From positions 124,001 to 188,000 of the forward strand of contig NZ_JACHLB010000003.1 of NCBI RefSeq assembly GCF_014207905.1: 64,000 nucleotides of DNA. The letters are read 5' to 3'. The notes below the pieces were generated by a model. It saw only the letters and a list, made by a program, of their open reading frames with translations. It did no database searches and was not told the DNA's origin. The stretch is from Flavobacterium notoginsengisoli. GTDB lineage: Bacteria > Bacteroidota > Bacteroidia > Flavobacteriales > Flavobacteriaceae. This document shows positions 25,416 through 35,085 of this stretch, in pieces (the stretch's first letter is position 1; each line of letters begins with the position of its first letter). Position numbers and translations under genes: made by a program.

Positions 25416-26300
25416 TTAATTTTGGAAAATCCTCTTCAAATAAGCCACATTTGCTCCGTAATTGGCTTTTACATTGTGAACTTGAGTTACATCACGAGAA
25501 CGTTCTACAATAAGCCATCCACTCCATTTCATTTCATCTAATGTTGCTTTGATTTTCGGCATATCAATCGCTTTGTCATTTTCTAACCAAAATTGATCGG
25601 TATTCGAAGCATGAATCTGAGCTAAATATTTCTTTCCTAAGATTTTCAATTCTGATGAAATGTCTCTTTTATTATCTAAAGCATTGGCAAAATTGAAAGA
25701 ACTTTTAATGTATTTTGAACCAACTTCTTCTAAAAGTTTTTTCTCTTCTGTGGCGCTTAAAGAAGTTTCGATCGCGATCACTCCTCCTATTTTACCGACT
25801 TCTTTTCCTGCCCATTGCAGTCTTTTAATTACTTCTGGGCGCAATTCCGGATTCTTAACCAAATCGGTTTGCGTTCCTAATGGAAGATAAGCCACTTTTA
25901 CTTTCATGTTTTTCATCGCCTGAATACAGTCTGTAATCATGGGTGTGATTTCTCTTGTAGCGAAAGATTGCGCATAAAATCCAGACATTGCAATTGAACT
26001 GATTCCAACGCCAGTTTCTTTCGATTTATCTAAGAATTTTTGTCTTTCAACAGGATCGCCTAGTTTGCTGTCAAACGTCGGACGGTTTCCTAAACCTCCC
26101 ATATCCAGCTCAATTCCGTCTGCTTTTATTTCATAAGCCAAACCAAAAGCGCCTAGTTTTTGTCTTTTTAAAATCATCCAGTCACAAACTGCAACTTTAT
26201 ACTTTTGCTTTTTGTTTGGAGACTGAGCCGTTGCACAGCTGTTGAATGTTGTTGACATCACAACAAACAATGCAATAAATAAATTCCTTTTAGATTTCAT
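25416..26300 (-). CDS. Exported TIM-barrel lipoprotein, xylose isomerase-like (sugar phosphate isomerase/epimerase superfamily)
   Basis: This 294-aa protein has the AP-endonuclease-2/xylose-isomerase-like TIM barrel fused to a lipoprotein signal peptide (LFVVMSTTFNSC). Likely metal ligands are visible: Glu in EIKADGIELDMGG, Glu in GVIAIETSLS, His and Asp in AQIHASNTD, and Glu in WLIVERSRD. Most relatives are cytoplasmic isomerases or epimerases of free or phosphorylated sugars, so export is notable. Exported members in other Bacteroidota sit with enzymes acting on 3-keto-glycosides, which gives one possible role. It lies between the sialidase-fold gene (95 bp) and the galacturonidase-like gene (117 bp), both gaps holding inverted repeats. 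The reaction is not known. Confidence 0.82.
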   Translation of the reverse strand: MKSKRNLFIALFVVMSTTFNSCATAQSPNKKQKYKVAVCDWMILKRQKLGAFGLAYEIKADGIELDMGGLGNRPTFDSKLGDPVERQKFLDKSKETGVGISSIAMSGFYAQSFATREITPMITDCIQAMKNMKVKVAYLPLGTQTDLVKNPELRPEVIKRLQWAGKEVGKIGGVIAIETSLSATEEKKLLEEVGSKYIKSSFNFANALDNKRDISSELKILGKKYLAQIHASNTDQFWLENDKAIDMPKIKATLDEMKWSGWLIVERSRDVTQVHNVKANYGANVAYLKRIFQN

Positions 26301-26315
26301 GCTTATATATTTTTT

Positions 26316-26385
26316 GCCACGAATTGCATCAATTTTTACGAATTAGTATTAAAAAAAATTCGTGAAAATTCGTGGAATTCGTGGC
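26316..26385. repeat. GCCACGAATT-family inverted repeat
   Basis: Arms starting GCCACGAATT at 26316 and ending AATTCGTGGC at 26385 form an imperfect inverted repeat over about 28 bp each. The same family is found at 34947-35078, 39451-39581 and as the outer arms at 45960-46189. Confidence 0.8.
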
Positions 26386-26395
26386 GAACTTTATT

Positions 26396-27541
26396 TTACT
26401 CTTCTTCCGCTTTTACTGCCGTTACCACTTTTCCTTCTTCTCCCGGCCAGATTTCATTTTTGATTGGAAGCGCCACTAATTTTCTTGGATCGATTTTCAC
26501 ATATTTCAGTTTTTCTCTTCTCCAAGTGTATACAATATGTACCATTCCGTCAGAGCTTTGAATTATCGAGGGATAAGAATATTGACTGATTTTTGAATCT
26601 TCTAAAACCAAAGCAGCATTCCAATGAATTCCGTCTTTTGAAACCGAAACATTCAAAGGAGTTCTTGGACCTTTTGCTTCTTTTCCTGGAGGTAAAACGT
26701 GATTGTAAACCAACAAATGTCTGCCGTCTTTAAGTGTTACGGCATCAGTTCCTGAGTTATTGTTTGGCAATCCGATTAACTCAACAGCCGACCATGTTTT
26801 CCCATTATCTTTTGAGAAAGTGCTGAAGATTGCTCTGTTTCTAGTTCTTCCAATAGCCTGAATACTTCCGTCTTTGTGAAATAAAATACTTGGCTGAATC
26901 GCATTGATTTTTTGTTTTCCTCTCGGAAGTGTGTCGCCCATTACCCAAGTTTTTCCGAAATCCGGAGTAGATTCCATACGCAGTCTCCAGCCATCGCCTT
27001 CGATGCTTGACGGACATAATAAAGTTCCGTTGCTTAATAAAACTGGTTTGTTTTTGATTGGTCCTAAGAAACCGTCTGGCATTTTTTGTGCTTCAGACCA
27101 TGTTTTCCCGCCATCAGATGAAGTTCTGATTACGCCCCACCATTCTGATGGTTTTGGACCTATTTTGTAGAATAACATTAAATCGCCACCCGGAATTTGG
27201 TATAAAACTGGGTTCCAAGTTGGTAATCTTGGCCCATCTTTCATGACACCGTCGGCAACTTTTACACCTTCATTCCAAGTATCGCTTCCTTTAGGTTTGA
27301 TAGCTACATAAATACAAACGTCAGGATGTCTTTCGTGCGTTCCTCCAAACCATGAGGCAACTAAATCACCATTTGTAGCTTCGACAATTGTAACGGCGTG
27401 GCAAGACGGATAAGGTGCTTTATCATAAATAAACTGATCTACTAAAATTCCCTCTTTCCAGGTCTTTTTCTCTAAAGCCGATTTACAACTTCCTAAAAGG
27501 AAAAGTCCAAACAAGACAAATGCTAATTTTGATATCTTCAT
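26396..27541 (-). CDS. Sialidase-fold (BNR/Asp-box) exported lipoprotein
   Basis: This is a beta-propeller protein of 381 aa with a lipobox (LFLLGSC) that anchors it to a membrane. Four Asp-box motifs are readable: SSDGGKTWSE, TPDFGKTWVM, SKDNGKTWSA and SKDGIHWNA. The N-terminal blade has CHAVTIVEATNGDLVASWFGG and ERHPDVCIYVA, as in the BNR_2 sialidase-like family. Sialidase-type enzymes also hydrolyse other ulosonic acids. RG-II contains Kdo and Dha, so an RG-II ulosonic-acid hydrolase is more likely here than a true sialidase. An ACAGGAT motif shared with the pectin SusC promoter lies 108 bp upstream, so this gene probably heads the downstream hydrolase cluster (TIM barrel, galacturonidase-like, two GH2). 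Fold firm; substrate inferred. Confidence 0.85.
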   Translation of the reverse strand: MKISKLAFVLFGLFLLGSCKSALEKKTWKEGILVDQFIYDKAPYPSCHAVTIVEATNGDLVASWFGGTHERHPDVCIYVAIKPKGSDTWNEGVKVADGVMKDGPRLPTWNPVLYQIPGGDLMLFYKIGPKPSEWWGVIRTSSDGGKTWSEAQKMPDGFLGPIKNKPVLLSNGTLLCPSSIEGDGWRLRMESTPDFGKTWVMGDTLPRGKQKINAIQPSILFHKDGSIQAIGRTRNRAIFSTFSKDNGKTWSAVELIGLPNNNSGTDAVTLKDGRHLLVYNHVLPPGKEAKGPRTPLNVSVSKDGIHWNAALVLEDSKISQYSYPSIIQSSDGMVHIVYTWRREKLKYVKIDPRKLVALPIKNEIWPGEEGKVVTAVKAEEE

Positions 27542-27647
27542 TCTTAATTAAATTATGAATTATTTTTTTTGACTATAAATACATACCCAACATTTTTTTA
27601 GGTAAAAATATTTAATAAGTGTAAAAATAACACCAAAAAATTAACAA

Positions 27648-27667
27648 TGTATCCTGTACTGTCCCGA
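27648..27667 (-). promoter_or_regulatory. ACAGGAT-type candidate regulator site upstream of the sialidase-fold gene
   Basis: The minus strand reads GGGACAGTACAGGATACA, sharing ACAGGATACA exactly with the site at 59592-59608 upstream of the pectin SusC. It lies 107-126 bp upstream of the sialidase-fold start in the only gap of this region without a long inverted repeat. A regulator binding site is inferred. Confidence 0.4.
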
Positions 27668-27684
27668 ATTATTAAAAATGCAAC

Positions 27685-30435
27685 TTATTTAACGTTTATA
27701 GCATAATTCCCTGACGAAAGTGTAACCAACATTTGATTTTTCTCTGTTGAATGAGGATATGAAGTTTTATCTAACTTTTGTTTATTAATTGAAACAGCTG
27801 AAACATCATTTGAAGGAAGATACACTATAGCCGTTGTATTCGCAGGAATCGTAATATTCCAAACCAAAGCTTTTTTATCTTTTTTCCAGTCGCTTTTAAT
27901 CGTTCCATAAACCGATTCGTAGGAAGCATTTACATAAGTCAATCCAGCATCAAAATCAGGTTTCATGATAATTTGTTTGAAACCCGGAGTTTCTGGATTG
28001 CTCTTGATTCCTGCCATATTCTCGTAGTACCAAATCAATAAATCGCCTAAAAGCATGACGTGGTTTTGCGAATTCATAGCAGGATCTGCAGTATTTCCGT
28101 TCCAAAGTTCCCAGATTGTTGTTGCTCCATTTTCGACCATATAACCCCAACTTGGATAGGTTTTATTAGATGCCAATTTGAAAGCCAAATCCCCACGACC
28201 GAAGTTGGTTAATGTTCGCATTAAAAACTGTGTTCCGATAACGCCAGTACTGACATGACCGTTTTTAGTTACTTCAACTTCATGTACCAGATTTTCGAAA
28301 ACTTTTTGTTTGAATTCTTCTGGAACCATTCCGAAAGTTAATGGCAGTAAATTAGCTGTTACGGTATTATTGGCGTAATTGTTTTTGTCTTTGTTGAAAT
28401 ATTTAGAGTTGAATGCTTTTTTGATTCTTGAAGCCAATTCGTCGTAATGTTTAATATCATTTTGAGCATTCGCGATTACAGCAAATTTTTTCATGATATT
28501 TAAAAGCTGATAATAAAACGCACTCGAAATCAATTCCCCATCTGTTAAACGAGAAGGATCTTTTGAACGAATTAATTCCAATGACTCAGGCGGAACGCAC
28601 CAATCACCATATTTGTCTTTGGTCATAATATCATCAACCAAATAGTTTTCTTCCATATAATCCATCCATTTTTTCATGTACGGATATTGTTTTTCCACCA
28701 CTTTTGCATCTCCAAACTGCTGATACAGCATATCTGCAACCGTAATGTAAGTTCCCGGCCAAGTCACATTATCGCCGTAATAACGCCAGAAAGCTGGTGC
28801 TACATCTGGAATTCCACCATCAATGGTTTGTGAATTTTTAATATCATCTAACCATTTTGCATATAAAGTTTGATTATCGAATAAGAAACTTTCTCCGTAA
28901 GCTCCAGTTGTTCTGTCTCCCAACCAAGGCTGGCGCTCGTTTCTCTGCGGACAATCGATTGGCATTCCTTTATAATTTCCGCTGATTCCCCACCAAGCAT
29001 TCTTAAAAATCTGATTCATTATCGGATTAGAAGAATCGAAAGTTCCTGTGGTCTGAATATCATCATAAACCACTTTTCCAACAAAATTCTCTAAAGTTGG
29101 TTTGGTAGTAAATCCTGAAATCTCCACAAATCTAAATCCGTGAAAAATAAAACGAGGTTCCCAAACTTCTTCACCTTCGCCTTTTAAAGTATAAATATCT
29201 GTTGTTTTCGCATCACGAAGATTGGCAATGTACAACGAACCATCTGGCTGTAACGATTCTGCAAATTTCATCGTGATTTTGTCTCCCGCATTTCCTTTTA
29301 CTTTCAATTGCAACCAACCCACCATATTTTGCCCCATATCTAAGATATAAGTTCCTTTTGGTGTCTGTTTGATCGAAATCGGTTTTACTTCACGTTTTAC
29401 TTTCATATTCGCCGACATCTGTCCTTCGTAGAATCCGCCTGGTTCCTGAACGTATCTGGCGTTTATCCAATTTTTATCGTCAAAATTGGTCGTGCTCCAG
29501 TCTTTCATTTCCTTACGGGCATCGTATTCTTCGCCGTCGTATTCGTTGTTAGCCAAAATCGGACCGTCGGTTGTTAGTTTCCAAGTATCGTCTGTGCGGA
29601 TAACGTCTTTACTTCCATCGGTATATTCTACAAATAATTGGAGAGCCATTTTCGGCATACCAAATGACTTGATTTTATAGGGTTTGTAATCTTGACGCAT
29701 GGCAAAAAAACGTCCGTTTCCTAAAATCGTTCCCAGCATATTTTTACCTTCTTTCAATTGAGAAGTCACATCAAAAACATTGTATTTTATATTTTTGGTA
29801 TAGTCCGTAGGAACTGGAGCTAAAACCTGATCGCCAATTTTATTTCCGTTGATGTACAACTCGTACAAGCCCATGCCCATAATGTAAACTTTGGCGCTTT
29901 TGACTTGTTTTTTCAGGTTGATTTCTTTTCGCAAATAACGCGCTGACAATTTTGAATACTGCGAAATGCTATCATCTTTCGACAATTTTTCATAACCAAT
30001 CCAGCGTGTCGATTTCCAATCCGCATAAGTCAAAATCCCAATGCTAAAATGTGCCGTTTCTTTTGCTTGAACTTCTCCTTTATTGGTAAAAACCGTTACC
30101 TTCCAATAAATGTCCTGTCTGTCTTTTAATTTTTTTCCATTATAAATCACATTTACAGAAGCGTCACTTTGCACTTTTCCGCTTTCCCATAAATCGCCGT
30201 TTCCTGCATTTAATTTCTCTAAACTTGAAGAAGCTGTGATTTGATACGCTGTTTGTTTTACATCATTTATATCTGCTTTTATTTTCCAGCTTAATCTTGG
30301 CTGTAAAACATCAATTCCTTCTGGATTGGTCAGCATTTCGCATTTTAAATCACTTACACTGATTTTGTTTTGGGCTTTCGCCGAAATTGTGAAAAGTGAA
30401 ATGATTAGTGTTAGATGTAAAAAAAACTTTTTCAT
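27685..30435 (-). CDS. GH78 alpha-L-rhamnosidase (first copy)
   Basis: This is an exported enzyme of 916 aa that releases terminal alpha-L-rhamnose. The signal peptide is MKKFFLHLTLIISLFTISAKA. It has the bacterial rhamnosidase layout: an N-terminal Ig-like domain (VSDLKCEMLTNPEGIDVLQPRLSWKI), CBM67-like jelly roll (YIMGMGLYELYINGNKIGD), beta-domain, then the (alpha/alpha)6 barrel with DCPQRNERQPWLGD (general acid region) and GATTIWELWNG, and a C-terminal beta-sandwich (FKQIIMKPDF, ASYESVYGTIKSDWK). All the expected acidic residues look intact. The second GH78 in the window (36653) is only moderately similar, so the two likely cut different rhamnosyl linkages, as RG-II has several. It lies downstream of the MGH1-like gene with a repeat between. 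Confidence 0.94.
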   Translation of the reverse strand: MKKFFLHLTLIISLFTISAKAQNKISVSDLKCEMLTNPEGIDVLQPRLSWKIKADINDVKQTAYQITASSSLEKLNAGNGDLWESGKVQSDASVNVIYNGKKLKDRQDIYWKVTVFTNKGEVQAKETAHFSIGILTYADWKSTRWIGYEKLSKDDSISQYSKLSARYLRKEINLKKQVKSAKVYIMGMGLYELYINGNKIGDQVLAPVPTDYTKNIKYNVFDVTSQLKEGKNMLGTILGNGRFFAMRQDYKPYKIKSFGMPKMALQLFVEYTDGSKDVIRTDDTWKLTTDGPILANNEYDGEEYDARKEMKDWSTTNFDDKNWINARYVQEPGGFYEGQMSANMKVKREVKPISIKQTPKGTYILDMGQNMVGWLQLKVKGNAGDKITMKFAESLQPDGSLYIANLRDAKTTDIYTLKGEGEEVWEPRFIFHGFRFVEISGFTTKPTLENFVGKVVYDDIQTTGTFDSSNPIMNQIFKNAWWGISGNYKGMPIDCPQRNERQPWLGDRTTGAYGESFLFDNQTLYAKWLDDIKNSQTIDGGIPDVAPAFWRYYGDNVTWPGTYITVADMLYQQFGDAKVVEKQYPYMKKWMDYMEENYLVDDIMTKDKYGDWCVPPESLELIRSKDPSRLTDGELISSAFYYQLLNIMKKFAVIANAQNDIKHYDELASRIKKAFNSKYFNKDKNNYANNTVTANLLPLTFGMVPEEFKQKVFENLVHEVEVTKNGHVSTGVIGTQFLMRTLTNFGRGDLAFKLASNKTYPSWGYMVENGATTIWELWNGNTADPAMNSQNHVMLLGDLLIWYYENMAGIKSNPETPGFKQIIMKPDFDAGLTYVNASYESVYGTIKSDWKKDKKALVWNITIPANTTAIVYLPSNDVSAVSINKQKLDKTSYPHSTEKNQMLVTLSSGNYAINVK

Positions 30436-30468
30436 GATTTTATTTTGTTGTCTTTGTGATGTTTTTTA

Positions 30469-30598
30469 TTTCACGCAGATTTGGCAGATTTAAGCTGATG
30501 TTCACAGATTTTTATTATCAAATTTTTAAACAAATTAGAGATCAAAAAAATAAAAATCTATTTTAATCTGCTTAAATCTGTTTAAAATCTGCGTGAAA
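30469..30598. repeat. TTTCACGCAGATT-family inverted repeat
   Basis: The left arm (TTTCACGCAGATTTGGCAGATTTA) and the right arm ending AATCTGCGTGAAA bracket an AT-rich interior. This is the longest of five members; the others are at 41470-41588, 44360-44456, 46014-46110 and 63392-63493. Confidence 0.82.
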
Positions 30599-30622
30599 AA
30601 ATTCCGCTCAATGATTCTCAAT

Positions 30623-32191
30623 TTATTCAGAAACTAACTTCTCCAATCTCTCAGAAACCGCAATTTCTTTTCCGTTTTTAAAGATTCTAAAACCTTTTCC
30701 TTTATGATATTTTTCTCCCGTTTTATCCCAAAGAATCGTAATAATATTACCGTGATACAAAACATTATCCAGACAAAACCAATCCCATCTTTCTTGTGGA
30801 ATCAACGGATTTACTTCAATCTTTTCATCAGCTCTTGGACGTAAACCAACCAAACCTGTAATCACTAAATCATTGAAAGTCGAATGGTTGTAATAACGGC
30901 TTCGTTCTCTATCGCCCATTAACCAATATCCCGTTGTTTCAGCCAGATATTCTCCCAAATAAGGTCTTCCTCTGTAATATTGCGACTGAACATACAATTC
31001 CATCTGCTTGAAATAATCAGGTTTACCCACATAATTCTGATTGTAATTATTCAGAACATTAGCCAAAGCGGTTAAAGTCTGCGAACTTGCAAATGGCCAG
31101 ATGGCACCGTCCCATTCGCAGGTTCCTGTTCCGTGCGTTCTAAAACGTGGACTTCTTCTTTCTGCGGTTGTTAAACCAAACGGAGCCGAAAATCCTTTTT
31201 CATCTTTAATTTGTTCCCAGGCTTTTTCAAAACCTTTATTTTGCTCCGGCAAGTTAAAATACCACGGAATAAATCCGATGGCTTCTCGAACCTGAGCTAA
31301 AGTATCTTTTTCTGTAAAGGTCTCAAAAAATTCGCTTTTTTGATTCCATAATTTTGTTTCTACTAACTTTTGCAGAACATCCGCTTTTGCTTTGAACTTT
31401 GCTTCTGCTTCTTTATCGCCTTTCATTTCGGCCATTTTAGAAATCGCTACAGCGTTTCCGTACATATAACTGTTAATTGTAGGTCTTGCATTTTGCACTT
31501 TTCGTCCGCCACTTAAGGATTCTTCCATTCCGTCTTTTACATCATGTTGCCAAAATAAACCATCTTTGCGCTGGCGATCTTTTTCCCAAACAGCATAATC
31601 AGTAACCATGTCTGGATACAAATCCAATAAGAATTTTTCATCCTTATTTACCAAATAACGATTATATAAAGCATCCGCCGTCCAACTGCTGAATTTATAC
31701 AATTTGTTCATTGGTTTTCCTTCATTTCCTCGGTACCAAAGTTTCACATCCTGCTCAATATATTTCGGATCATGAACCCACCTGAATTCGTTGATATGAT
31801 GCCCCAAAGCACAGCTGATCATGTTGTATTTATCAGCATAAGAACGATCTACCAAGAACTCGGTAATTGCAAATCCCTGGGGAGTATTCTTAATATGTTT
31901 ACGAACGCTCCACCATCTGAAATAATAAATTTCCTCAAAATTCTGCTGCGGACATTCAAACAACGGAATATTCTTTTCCATCCATGCCCAAGCACTGTCA
32001 TTTGGAATTGCAAACTTCAAATTTTCATCTTCCATCGTGTTAAAATAATCAACATAATGTTTGAAGTTTTTTTCTTTTAAAATAACCGATTTTCTTTTTT
32101 GAGAATAGTCTGCACCCGATTTACAACTGCTGTTTATACATGCAATTGCTATTGAAAGTGTTATTATTTTATGTTTAAGATTTGTCAACAT
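30623..32191 (-). CDS. MGH1-like (alpha/alpha)6-barrel glycoside hydrolase, lipoprotein; possible GH142 relative
   Basis: This is a 522-aa lipoprotein (lipobox ACINSSC) with a mannosylglycerate-hydrolase-like helical barrel. Recognisable segments are FEEIYYFRWWSVRKHI, SWTADALYNRYLVNKDEKFLL, ENARPTINSYMYGNAVAI-like (seen as QNARPTINSYMYG), TGTCEWDGAIWPFASSQ and RPYLGEYLAETTGYWL. Probable catalytic acids are in CEWDG and in GEYLAE. This fold includes the RG-II beta-L-arabinofuranosidase family GH142, which in a characterised Bacteroides enzyme is fused to a sialidase-fold GH143 domain. Here a sialidase-fold protein is encoded separately at 39591. The GH142 assignment is a hypothesis from fold and context. 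It sits between GH95 and GH78 genes. Confidence 0.72.
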   Translation of the reverse strand: MLTNLKHKIITLSIAIACINSSCKSGADYSQKRKSVILKEKNFKHYVDYFNTMEDENLKFAIPNDSAWAWMEKNIPLFECPQQNFEEIYYFRWWSVRKHIKNTPQGFAITEFLVDRSYADKYNMISCALGHHINEFRWVHDPKYIEQDVKLWYRGNEGKPMNKLYKFSSWTADALYNRYLVNKDEKFLLDLYPDMVTDYAVWEKDRQRKDGLFWQHDVKDGMEESLSGGRKVQNARPTINSYMYGNAVAISKMAEMKGDKEAEAKFKAKADVLQKLVETKLWNQKSEFFETFTEKDTLAQVREAIGFIPWYFNLPEQNKGFEKAWEQIKDEKGFSAPFGLTTAERRSPRFRTHGTGTCEWDGAIWPFASSQTLTALANVLNNYNQNYVGKPDYFKQMELYVQSQYYRGRPYLGEYLAETTGYWLMGDRERSRYYNHSTFNDLVITGLVGLRPRADEKIEVNPLIPQERWDWFCLDNVLYHGNIITILWDKTGEKYHKGKGFRIFKNGKEIAVSERLEKLVSE

Positions 32192-32215
32192 TCTATCTAA
32201 TTAATTTTAATATTT

Positions 32216-32310
32216 TGGGCGTGCCCCTCCGGGTCGTGCTGTCCGTTCCCGCTTCCCGATGAAAAATCGGGAGAGCTCCACTTCCATCACTCACGCAAGA
32301 GACCTTCACG
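32216..32310. repeat. GGGCGTGCCCC...CTCACGC repeat with internal hairpin
   Basis: This GC-rich segment stands out from the AT-rich gap. It runs from GGGCGTGCCCCTCCGGGTC through a short hairpin (TCCCGAT, loop, ATCGGGA) to ACTCACGCAAG. It resembles a dispersed repeat I know from Flavobacterium genomes that starts GGGCGTTCCC and ends near CTAACGC. It appears degenerate. The related element at 42611-42695 has a different hairpin. Confidence 0.6.
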
Positions 32311-32338
32311 TTTTCCTACTCTTTCAAGGTTTACTACT

Positions 32339-32426
32339 CCTGCAAGGTTTACAAAACCTTGTAGGTGTCTTATTTATTCACAAACTTTAATCATTTATAC
32401 CTACAAGGTTTTGAAAACCTTGCAGG
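32339..32426. repeat. CAAGGTTTTGAAAACC-family repeat pair
   Basis: Arms at 32339-32366 and 32399-32426 are 28 bp each with one or two mismatches. A half-site of the ACCATATAAG family follows (CTTATATGGTTT, near 32458-32469). Together with the GC-rich element at 32216-32310 the whole 288-bp gap upstream of the MGH1-like gene is repeat-derived. Confidence 0.85.
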
Positions 32427-32479
32427 AACGTCCTGAAATTTATATTTTCTTATATCACTTATATGGTTTTAAAATATTT

Positions 32480-34930
32480 TTAATTCCCTGTAAAAGTATA
32501 AGTCTGCCCTGCTTTCATATTCACATCGTAAATATTGTAATTCGGTAATTGTACTTTAGGTAATTTTGCTTCATTGGAAATAATCGGTTTCTTTACTTCT
32601 ACATCATAAAACAAAGGATTTGAATTTTTCCCTTTTGCTTTTTTGATTGAAGAACCTTTCAGCGTATTTTCTACTTTCAATCGACAGTTTCCTCCAATTT
32701 TCGAATAGATTTTAAGCGTTGAAACCTTATTGTTTTTCCAAGTCATATCAATTACAAAACCTCCTCTTGCTACTAGACCTTTTATGCTTCCGTCTTTCCA
32801 AACTGTTGGTAAAGCAGGTAATAACTGAATCGCATCTTCCTGACTCTGCATCAGCATTTCGGCAAAACCGGCAGTACATCCAAAGTTACCATCAATTTGA
32901 AATGGCTGATGCGCATCCAACATATTCGGATATGTTCCTCCGCCTTTTCTTTGATCTGCCGTAACCAAATGCAATTGATCCTGAATCAGTTTATACGCAT
33001 GATTCCCGTCTAATAATCTCGCCCATAAATTTACTTTCCATCCCATCGACCAACCTGTAGATTCGTCTGTTCTGTAAATTAGCGATTGTTTAGCCGCTTC
33101 AAACAATTCAGGTGTTTTTATTGGCGAAATCTGATTACTTGGATACAATCCGTACAAATGTGAAACGTGTCTGTGATTGTCTTTCGGATTGTCCCAATCG
33201 TCTTGCCATTCTTGCAACTGATTGTGTCTTCCCACTTTCATTGGAGGCATTTTTGCCAAAGCATCGCTTACTTTTTTCGCGTAAACAGCATCTGGAGCAA
33301 CCAAAGCCGAAGCTTCCATAACATGCGTAAACAAATCAAAAACCAGCTGATTGTCCATTGTAGTTCCTGATGCAATTGTCGCTTTTCCAGTTCCGCCTGC
33401 ATGTGTGTTTTCAGGAGAACTTGACGGAACAACCACCAAATATCCTGTATTTGGATCCACAATCATGAAATCTAAAAAGAAATCGGCAGCGCCTTTCATG
33501 ATTGGATAAATTTCTGCTAAATATTTTTTATCGCCTGTATATAAATATCTTTCCCATAAATCCTGACAAACCCAAGCACCACCAGTCGGCCACATTCCTG
33601 ACGCAGCTGAATCTACCGGAGCGGTTACACGCCAGATATCGGTATTGTGGTGTAAAACCCATCCGCTAGCATTGTACATCATTCTCGCAGTTTCTGCACC
33701 TGTCACGGCCAATTCTTTTGCCATTTGCACAAAAGGTTCGTGCATTTCCTGCAAATTGGTTACTTGTGCCGGCCAATAGTTCATTTCGGCATTGATGTTT
33801 GTCGTGTATTTACTGTCCCAAGGCGGTGTTACCATATCGTTCCAAATTCCTTGTAGATTGGCTGGTTGTCCTCCCGGCTGTGAACTAGAAATTAAAAGAT
33901 AACGTCCAAATTGAAAATATAGCGAAGCCAACTGCGGATCAAACTGTTTCGAGAAATCTCTGATTCTTTCGTTTGTTGGTTTCTTAGTCAATTCATTCGA
34001 ACCTAAATCCAAGGCAACTCTGTTGAAGAATTTTTGGTAATAATCAACGTGGGCTTTCTTTATGGTTTCAAAATCTTTTGTTTCTGCTTTCGTTAAATAC
34101 TCTTTGCTTTTCGCAATTTCATCTCCCGAAATATCCTGATAGTTTTTGAAATTGGTTGCAATCGAAATGTATAAAATCACTTCATCGGCTTTATTGATAC
34201 TTAATACGCCATTGCTGGCATCGATTTGTCCGCCTTTATTTTTAGCGGTTAATCGGCCTTGAAATTTTACCTTTCCTTTTACGCCTTCAAAGTTAGTTCC
34301 AACTCCCGAAAGTATAATCTGGTTTCCTTCTGTCGAAGCGACTGTTTTATCAATCGGACTGTTCATGAAAACGTTACAAGTTATTTGTCCAGGCTGACTC
34401 GCAGTAAGTTTTACTACAATGACCTGATCTGAAAATGCGGTTAGAATTTCTCTCGTAAATTCAATGCCGTTTACTTTGTATTTTACTTTCGCCGTTGCAT
34501 TACTGATATCTAAATCACGGTAATAATCGGTATATTTTTGATGTCCGTTGAATGAAATATAAACGCTTCCGAAAGTCTGATACGGCATTCCGTCATTGGT
34601 TTGTGACATGATATCTTGCGTTGCTAAATCTTGTGCTTCATCAAATTTTCCGTCAAAAATTAACTGACGAACAATTGGCAATGCTTTTATTGATTTGGAA
34701 TGTGCATTGCTGTTTGGAGATCCTGCCCAAATAGTTTCTTCGTTCAATTGCAAACGTTCTACCGCTGGATCACCAAAGACCATTGCTCCTAAACGTCCGT
34801 TTCCTAAAGGCAAGGCTTCGTTCCAGATGGATGCAGGTTTATCGTACCATAATTTTAGATCGCTTTGAGCTGTTGCTGTTAAGGAAAAAATCCCAAGACA
34901 GATTGCCGTTATTTTAATTTTTAACTTCAT
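32480..34930 (-). CDS. GH95 glycoside hydrolase (alpha-L-fucosidase/alpha-L-galactosidase family)
   Basis: This is an exported enzyme of about 816 aa (ATG 34930; signal peptide [22 protein letters not shown]). The N-terminal beta-sandwich opens with [29 protein letters not shown], the GH95 hallmark. The helical barrel has [25 protein letters not shown], with the catalytic Asn pair, and [26 protein letters not shown] and [18 protein letters not shown] near the C-terminus. GH95 members remove alpha-1,2-L-fucose or, in pectin/RG-II and xyloglucan systems, the stereochemically similar L-galactose. With GH140 and GH78 nearby, L-galactose at the end of RG-II chain A is the favoured substrate, but this cannot be decided from sequence alone. 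Confidence 0.94.
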   Translation of the reverse strand: MKLKIKITAICLGIFSLTATAQSDLKLWYDKPASIWNEALPLGNGRLGAMVFGDPAVERLQLNEETIWAGSPNSNAHSKSIKALPIVRQLIFDGKFDEAQDLATQDIMSQTNDGMPYQTFGSVYISFNGHQKYTDYYRDLDISNATAKVKYKVNGIEFTREILTAFSDQVIVVKLTASQPGQITCNVFMNSPIDKTVASTEGNQIILSGVGTNFEGVKGKVKFQGRLTAKNKGGQIDASNGVLSINKADEVILYISIATNFKNYQDISGDEIAKSKEYLTKAETKDFETIKKAHVDYYQKFFNRVALDLGSNELTKKPTNERIRDFSKQFDPQLASLYFQFGRYLLISSSQPGGQPANLQGIWNDMVTPPWDSKYTTNINAEMNYWPAQVTNLQEMHEPFVQMAKELAVTGAETARMMYNASGWVLHHNTDIWRVTAPVDSAASGMWPTGGAWVCQDLWERYLYTGDKKYLAEIYPIMKGAADFFLDFMIVDPNTGYLVVVPSSSPENTHAGGTGKATIASGTTMDNQLVFDLFTHVMEASALVAPDAVYAKKVSDALAKMPPMKVGRHNQLQEWQDDWDNPKDNHRHVSHLYGLYPSNQISPIKTPELFEAAKQSLIYRTDESTGWSMGWKVNLWARLLDGNHAYKLIQDQLHLVTADQRKGGGTYPNMLDAHQPFQIDGNFGCTAGFAEMLMQSQEDAIQLLPALPTVWKDGSIKGLVARGGFVIDMTWKNNKVSTLKIYSKIGGNCRLKVENTLKGSSIKKAKGKNSNPLFYDVEVKKPIISNEAKLPKVQLPNYNIYDVNMKAGQTYTFTGN

Positions 34931-34946
34931 AGTATATTTTTTTTTC

Positions 34947-35078
34947 GCCACGAATTCACGAATTTTCTCTAATTATTCTTTGTGTTTTATTTCTCTAATT
35001 TTTACCGAAAAAATTAATTCGAGTAATTTCAGGTAAAAATTACGTTTCGTCTATAAAAATAATTCGTGAATTCGTGGC
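34947..35078. repeat. GCCACGAATT-family repeat, copy A of a duplicated element
   Basis: Perfect 18-bp arms GCCACGAATTCACGAATT (34947-34964) and the complement (35061-35078) flank an AT-rich interior. The interior (CTCTAATTATTCTTTG then TTTTATTTCTCTAATTT) is nearly the same as in 39451-39581, so this is a true ~130-bp element, not only two arms. Confidence 0.88.
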
Positions 35079-35085
35079 TATAAAT

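Noticed and set aside
26396..27541. True sialidase acting on host sialic acid
   Set aside because: The context is plant pectin, with no sialic-acid catabolism genes; an ulosonic acid of RG-II fits better.
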